NCBI GenBank assembly: GCA_002591705.1
Contig: PAAB01000038.1
Location: forward strand, 11,824-22,674
Reading direction: 5' to 3'
Length of the DNA stretch: 10,851 nt
Source of the DNA: Phycisphaerae bacterium
Lineage (GTDB): Bacteria; Planctomycetota; Phycisphaerae; Phycisphaerales; SM1A02
A program made the position numbers and the translations under genes. This document shows, one piece after another, positions 6,084 to 10,851 of the stretch (positions within the stretch are counted from its first letter, which is position 1; each line of letters starts with the position of its first letter). The notes under the pieces were generated by a model. It saw only the letters and a list, made by a program, of their open reading frames with translations, was not told the origin of the DNA and made no database searches.

Positions 6084-9000
6084 ATGAACGACTTCGACGA
6101 CAGAATCAGACAAATCCTCGACGAAGCGCTGACCCGTCCGATCGAACAACGCAGTACGTACCTCGACACGGCATGCGAGGGCGACGAACACCTCCTTGAG
6201 CTGGTTCGGCGTCGGCTTCTGGCCGTGGACGGCAACGCAGACGGACCGACGGCCGAGCAGCCCACCGTCATCGACACCCCCCAGGATCTCCCGGATCCGC
6301 TGACCGAATCGCACCCGAAGCGGATCGCCTCCTACACCGTCCGGCGCATCATCGGATCCGGCGGCATGGGCACCGTCTACGAAGCGACGCAGGACTCGCC
6401 GCGGCGACGGGTCGCGATCAAGGTGCTCAAGGCCGGTCTGACTTCGCGGACCGCCCTGCGGCGGTTCCAGTACGAGTCGCAGATCCTCGGCCGCCTCCGG
6501 CACCAGGGGATCGCCCAGATCTACGAGGCGGGCACCTGGAAATCGGAACGGGGCGACGTGCCCTGGTTCGCGATGGAGTACATCCCCAACGCGAAGTACC
6601 TCACGGACTACGCCCGGGAACACAAGCTCACGGTCTCCGAGAAGCTCAGCCTCTTCACCGAGGTCTGCCAGGCCGTCCACCACGGCCACCAGAAGGGCAT
6701 CATCCACCGGGACCTGAAGCCGGGCAACATCCTGGTCGATTCCTCCGGCCAGCCGAAGATCATCGACTTCGGCGTCGCCCGGTCCACCGATTCGGACATC
6801 GCCGTCACGACGCTGCAGACCAACGTCGGCCAGCTCATCGGCACCGTGCAGTACATGAGCCCGGAGCAGTGCGACGCCGATCCAGAGGATCTGGACACCC
6901 GGAGCGACGTCTACACGCTCGGAGTCATCCTGTACGAGCTCCTCACCGACGAGCTCCCCTACAACTTCAGCAACAAGGCCCTCCACGAAGCCGCCAGGGC
7001 GATCAAGGAGGATGCCCCCGGCAACCCCAGCACGATCAACCGCCAGCTCCGCGGGGACATCGAGACGATCGTGTTGACGGCCCTCGAGAAGGATCGGGAC
7101 CGGCGGTACCAGTCGTCCCAGGCCCTGTCCGAGGACATCGAGCGATTCCTCCGCGGCGATCCCATCAGCGCACGCCCCCCCAGCGTGCTCTACCAGCTGA
7201 AGGTGCTGGCGAAAAAGAACCGGGCCGCCGCCGTGGCCGCGGCCTCGATCTTCGTGACCCTGATCGTGGCCATCGTGCTCGTCGCCCTGTTCGCGATCTC
7301 GCAGTCCAACCAGAAGCAGCTCGCCGATGCCGCGCGGATCGAAGCCGACGCCCGCCGGGACGAGGCGATCCAGGCCCAGGCCGAACTGGCACTTCAGGCC
7401 GAGGCGGCCCGCCTGGCTCAGGAGGAGGCGACCGCACAGGCGAACGCCGCATCGCGAGCCCAGACTCTGGCCGATCAACGGGCACAGGAAGCCGAAACGG
7501 CACGTGATCATGCCGAGCGAGCCAGCGCTTCGCTGCTGGAAGCCAACCAGGAACTTGAACGCCGGGCTTACGTGGCTGCACTCATCCGGGCACAGGATGC
7601 CGTGCAAAACCAGTATCCGGGTGAGGCCGCTCGTCTGCTCGCAGAAGCACCACCCAAGCATCGAGCGTGGGAATGGCACATGCTGCACGCCCAGGCCGAT
7701 CAGAGCCTCGAAACAGTTCCGCTTGCCTTCAACCCACTCGCCATGTCAAACGATGGCCGCCTGCTGATCACAGACAGCACGCCCGACGATGAAGCTCTGG
7801 ATGGGGCAGAAGTGGACGTGGAGGCCTACTCCACGACGACTCAGCTCGCCATGCACGATCGGCACGACGGCACCACCACCATGCTGCCTCTGCCAACGGA
7901 TCGACATGCCAGAAGTGGTGACACGTTCGATGTCACGTTTTCACCCGACGATCGATATCTGGCCCTCTGGCACATCCGGCGCGGCAAGCGGGACCGCAGA
8001 CCGGAGTCCGGCTGCCTCCTCGTCTGGGATCTCGAGCCGGAGTCACCAGAGCTGCTCCATCGCATCGATCAGATCGCCAGCGGAATGGTGTTCACTCCGA
8101 ACGCATCGGCGATGATCTGGATCGAGTCACCCGTGCCTGACAAAAACGACCGCATCATCGACAACATCCGCATCAAGAACACGATCAACATGCTCTCGCT
8201 GAACGATCCAGACGCGGAGATCGTCTCCATTCCCGGGCCGGAAGGACAACTCAATCTGGTTGAAAACCAACTTGCCATCTCACCCGATGGTCGCAGTCTC
8301 GCATGCCTTTCGATCTACCAAGGACTCATCGTCACCGATCTGCAGACCGGAGAGATGCGCCCGTACACCCATCCCGACATCAATAGCCGACTCCTCTACC
8401 ACTATGCATTCAGCAACGACGGACGATCGATGTTCGCCTGCGAACCACAGGGCGATGCCGTCTATGCCATCGATTTGGAGTCCGGACAACCGGTGGACGG
8501 TTGGACACTCGTGCCGCACAACCGGATCAGGGAACTCAGAGGCATGCCTGGCCAGCCCCTGTTCGTCACCGCGGACAGCACCGGCGCCATCCGAATCCTC
8601 AAGGAGAAAACGGGCGAGCTGCACGGATCGCTCCACGGACACCTCGGCACGGTGCGACTACTTTCGGTCCACGGCGACGGGGTGCTCCATTCAACCGCCG
8701 ACGACGACGTCCTGAAACGATGGAGCATCGAGCAGCAGCAGCAATCGAACCCGATGCGACACCTTGCGATCGACAACGTCGATCACATCGCGATCCAGGA
8801 CAACGGCCGGCTCATGATCACGACCAGCGACGAGTATCTGGAACTTTGGAGCCTTGACCTCGGCCGCAAACTCAACATGTTCCCGCTTCCGGGCGAACCG
8901 CGGGATCTCGCCGTCAGCCCGGACGGACGCTACGCGGCGATCACACTGGTCACGGGGATTCCAATCGTGATCCTGGATCTGGCCACCGGCTGGCCGATGG

Positions 9001-10088
9001 AACTGGACATCGAAGCAGGCACCATCTTCGACAACGCAGCCGGGCGGCTCGGACAGCCGACCTGCTTCAGCCCGGACGGACGACTCGTGGCATTCGGACT
9101 CGGCTCGAAAATCTTCCTGCTCGATCTCCGGCAGCGTGGCCGCATCGTCGATTCCACAGAGATCGACTCCCCCGGTGTCACGGCATTCGACAGACTCCGC
9201 TTTACGGAAGATGGGGGACGAGTCCTTGCAACTGCCACCTCCGGCAGCCTGCATGAATGGGCTCCGGGCTCCAAGGAAACGCGAACACTAGCCCTCCATT
9301 TCGGGATGGGCCAGACGGCTCTCTCACCAGACGGCACGCTTCTGGGCACCGGCTCCCAGTCGGGACGCGTCGTATTGCATCGCATCGGCGATACAGACCA
9401 GCTCGCCACGACACTCACCGATGGATACGGCCTGCAAGTCAACGACCTTTCCTTCAGTGATGACGGCACCCGACTTGCCGTGATCTGGAAGGACGGAACA
9501 CTGAATCTGTTTGATGTCGGCAGCGGCACGCTCATCCTGACCCTAATGAATCCTACAGCACTGCAGGACGAACCAGATGCCAGCGACGACGGTGTGCTCG
9601 ACTTCAATCGACGAAACAAGGTTGTGTTTGGCAGCGACAGGTCCTGGTTGGCCATGAGCCACGATCGGGAACTCTACGTCTGGGACAGTCGCCCCGCCAG
9701 CCAGCGGGCGGGACGGCGACGTGAAGCCCAGCAGCGGAGCACCATGGCCCGAGCCATCGCGGAGGGGCTGCTCGCCGACGGTGACATCGAGACAGCCATC
9801 GAATCCGTTCGCAGCGACGACGCGATCGACGACTCGCTTCGGCACGCCGCACTCATGGAGATCATGTTGCAGACCAGCCCCTGGACGCTGTTCGAGGCGG
9901 GCGACTACGACGCCGCCAAGGATCGACAGATGACGCTCTACCGCCAACTGCGGGCCAAGCATAGTCTGGACGACCCCCGGACCCAGCACGTACTAGAGGA
10001 TCTGATCACGATCTACGAGGCCATGGGCAACTACAAGACAGCCCGTCTCCTGCGGACTCGGCTCACAAACCACAGCAACCAGAACTGA
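6084..10088 (+). CDS. Transmembrane Ser/Thr protein kinase (Hanks/PknB type) fused to a WD40-like propeller and TPR-like tail
   Basis: This 1334-aa protein phosphorylates Ser/Thr residues on unknown targets. Residues 1-50 form a short helical domain common before kinases of this group. The kinase domain spans about 85-360 with all key residues: glycine loop GSGGMG (91-96), Lys113 in VAIKVLK, probable helix-C Glu131, HRDLKPGN (208-215), DFG (228-230) and SPEQ (259-262). A transmembrane helix (about 381-407) is followed by an Ala/Glu/Gln-rich coiled coil to about 495, then YVAALIRAQDAV and WEWHML, which usually precede the propeller in such proteins. Residues about 545-1202 contain at least ten blades marked by FSPDGR/VSPDGR and WSL/WDS endings. 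The tail (about 1203-1334) is helical and TPR-like around 1267-1330. The propeller probably senses a ligand or protein outside the membrane. The ATG at 6084 has only a weak AGG upstream. The gene abuts ileS tail to tail with no spacer. Confidence 0.93.
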   Translation: MNDFDDRIRQILDEALTRPIEQRSTYLDTACEGDEHLLELVRRRLLAVDGNADGPTAEQPTVIDTPQDLPDPLTESHPKRIASYTVRRIIGSGGMGTVYEATQDSPRRRVAIKVLKAGLTSRTALRRFQYESQILGRLRHQGIAQIYEAGTWKSERGDVPWFAMEYIPNAKYLTDYAREHKLTVSEKLSLFTEVCQAVHHGHQKGIIHRDLKPGNILVDSSGQPKIIDFGVARSTDSDIAVTTLQTNVGQLIGTVQYMSPEQCDADPEDLDTRSDVYTLGVILYELLTDELPYNFSNKALHEAARAIKEDAPGNPSTINRQLRGDIETIVLTALEKDRDRRYQSSQALSEDIERFLRGDPISARPPSVLYQLKVLAKKNRAAAVAAASIFVTLIVAIVLVALFAISQSNQKQLADAARIEADARRDEAIQAQAELALQAEAARLAQEEATAQANAASRAQTLADQRAQEAETARDHAERASASLLEANQELERRAYVAALIRAQDAVQNQYPGEAARLLAEAPPKHRAWEWHMLHAQADQSLETVPLAFNPLAMSNDGRLLITDSTPDDEALDGAEVDVEAYSTTTQLAMHDRHDGTTTMLPLPTDRHARSGDTFDVTFSPDDRYLALWHIRRGKRDRRPESGCLLVWDLEPESPELLHRIDQIASGMVFTPNASAMIWIESPVPDKNDRIIDNIRIKNTINMLSLNDPDAEIVSIPGPEGQLNLVENQLAISPDGRSLACLSIYQGLIVTDLQTGEMRPYTHPDINSRLLYHYAFSNDGRSMFACEPQGDAVYAIDLESGQPVDGWTLVPHNRIRELRGMPGQPLFVTADSTGAIRILKEKTGELHGSLHGHLGTVRLLSVHGDGVLHSTADDDVLKRWSIEQQQQSNPMRHLAIDNVDHIAIQDNGRLMITTSDEYLELWSLDLGRKLNMFPLPGEPRDLAVSPDGRYAAITLVTGIPIVILDLATGWPMELDIEAGTIFDNAAGRLGQPTCFSPDGRLVAFGLGSKIFLLDLRQRGRIVDSTEIDSPGVTAFDRLRFTEDGGRVLATATSGSLHEWAPGSKETRTLALHFGMGQTALSPDGTLLGTGSQSGRVVLHRIGDTDQLATTLTDGYGLQVNDLSFSDDGTRLAVIWKDGTLNLFDVGSGTLILTLMNPTALQDEPDASDDGVLDFNRRNKVVFGSDRSWLAMSHDRELYVWDSRPASQRAGRRREAQQRSTMARAIAEGLLADGDIETAIESVRSDDAIDDSLRHAALMEIMLQTSPWTLFEAGDYDAAKDRQMTLYRQLRAKHSLDDPRTQHVLEDLITIYEAMGNYKTARLLRTRLTNHSNQN

Positions 10089-10092
10089 TCAG
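10085..10092. other. Palindrome CTGATCAG where two convergent genes share butted stop codons
   Basis: TGA 10086-10088 ends the kinase gene. TCA 10089-10091 is the TGA stop of ileS on the minus strand. The two stops touch and together form the palindrome TGATCA, extended to CTGATCAG. There is no room for a terminator between the genes and no T-tailed hairpin is visible within the nearby coding ends. Confidence 0.9.
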
Positions 10093-10851
10093 CCGGCGGC
10101 CTGCACCGCGGCCCAGTCGCGATCCGACAGCATGCAGCCATTGGCCCGCTCCGCGACCGTCTCGTCGCGTCGCCACGATCGCTCACAGGCCGGCTGATCG
10201 CGCAGGTCCTCGATGACGATCGCCGATGCGCCGGCATCGATCCGGATCCGCGACACCTCGAAGAGATCCGCGAGATCGGATTCGAAGGCGGCCAGCACAC
10301 CGTCGGGATCGGGGAGCACGACACCCGCATCGAGCGAATTCTCGATGCCGTCGGCCTTGGCGACCTCGAGCGCCTTGAGGACCTCGTCCCGCACCTCCAT
10401 GACCCGCCCCCACCCGTCGTGGGCGACGGCAGTCAGCGGACCGTGCTGCTCCATGTGCACGCAGCCCTCTCCGCCGTGCAGGCACCGCCATGCCTCGTCG
10501 GCGGTGTGCGGCAGCATCGGGGCCAGCAGTCGACACAGCGTCGCGGCGATCACATGCAGGACCGCCTGGGTGCGACGGCGACGATCCGTGTCCGGCGCAT
10601 CGCAGTAGAGCCGATCCTTCACGGCCACGCAGTAGACAGCCGACAGGGTGTCGTTGCAGAAGTCGAACAGGGCGAGGTGGGCACGGCGGAAGTCGTAGTC
10701 GAGGAACGCGGACCGGACCCGATCCTGCAGGGCCGCCGTCTCGCCGAGCACCCAGGCGTCCAGCGAGGCGCCATCGAGCCCGGCAAGCCGGCCTTCGGTG
10801 TCGCCGTCGAAGTCTCCCAGGTTGCCCAGCAGGAAACGCATGGTGTTGCGG
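10089..10851 (-). CDS. ileS: Isoleucyl-tRNA synthetase, C-terminal fragment (5' end outside window)
   Basis: The minus-strand frame is open to the right edge and codes the last 253 residues of IleRS, the cytosolic enzyme that charges tRNA(Ile). The fragment begins with RNTMRFLLGNLGDFD, the conserved entry to the anticodon-binding domain. It later has LLAPMLPHTADEAW, the family's APxLPHTAEEIW-type motif, and a helical region consistent with anticodon and tRNA contact. An ATG at 10841-10839 is internal, since RNT precedes it in frame. The catalytic HIGH and KMSKS motifs and the editing domain lie outside the window. The C-terminal zinc finger normally reads CxRCW...CGRC; here it reads CERSW...LSDRDW, so only the first of the four usual cysteines survives. 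This end must work without the normal zinc site. It ends directly against the kinase gene. Confidence 0.95.
   Translation of the reverse strand, partial: RNTMRFLLGNLGDFDGDTEGRLAGLDGASLDAWVLGETAALQDRVRSAFLDYDFRRAHLALFDFCNDTLSAVYCVAVKDRLYCDAPDTDRRRRTQAVLHVIAATLCRLLAPMLPHTADEAWRCLHGGEGCVHMEQHGPLTAVAHDGWGRVMEVRDEVLKALEVAKADGIENSLDAGVVLPDPDGVLAAFESDLADLFEVSRIRIDAGASAIVIEDLRDQPACERSWRRDETVAERANGCMLSDRDWAAVQAAG

Noticed and set aside
5754..7688. A 644-codon open frame on the minus strand opposite the kinase and the end of the secreted protein gene
   Set aside because: It has no recognisable domain, is low-complexity in Val, Asp, Gly and Arg, runs across the strong + strand terminator, and is fully explained as the antisense of GC-rich codons in two well-supported genes.

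Overview
The window is about 10.85 kb of GC-rich, densely coded bacterial DNA. It suggests a planctomycete, most likely Phycisphaerae-like. The evidence is a secreted protein with thrombospondin-type-3-like DxDxDG repeats and a C-terminal dockerin-like duplication, a giant membrane Ser/Thr kinase fused to a WD40-like propeller, and housekeeping genes scattered out of their usual operons. This placement is an inference from protein style; there is no rRNA in the window.

Layout, left to right: (1) the 3' end of a probable amidophosphoribosyltransferase (purF-like) gene, + strand; (2) a 114-bp leader with a candidate promoter and two hairpins, then rpsD (ribosomal protein S4, GTG start), standing alone instead of in the alpha operon; (3) a PpiD/SurA-like membrane-anchored chaperone 34 bp downstream, possibly cotranscribed with rpsD; (4) convergent to it, a free-standing MetRS-beta-type tRNA-binding domain gene on the - strand; (5) a 239-bp divergent spacer with small palindromes; (6) a secreted 801-aa modular repeat protein with signal peptide, Ca2+-binding repeats, a beta-rich middle and a dockerin-like end, closed by a very strong intrinsic terminator; (7) a 1334-aa Hanks-type Ser/Thr kinase with one transmembrane helix, a coiled coil, a WD40-like propeller and a helical/TPR-like tail; (8) convergent to it with no spacer at all, the 3' end of ileS (isoleucyl-tRNA synthetase) on the - strand, running off the right edge.

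How the genes relate: translation and housekeeping genes (rpsD, MetRS-beta, ileS, purF-like) flank a two-gene accessory block, the secreted protein and the receptor-like kinase. A strong terminator separates these two, so they are adjacent but probably not one operon. A functional link between them is only a hypothesis. I do not see a clear defence system, mobile element, CRISPR array, tRNA or rRNA. The points most worth a second look are the degenerate zinc-binding tail of IleRS, the butted convergent stop codons in the palindrome CTGATCAG, the recurring CTGATC stop context, the S4 leader structures, the alternating 19/14-residue repeat pattern in the secreted protein, and the kinase-propeller fusion.
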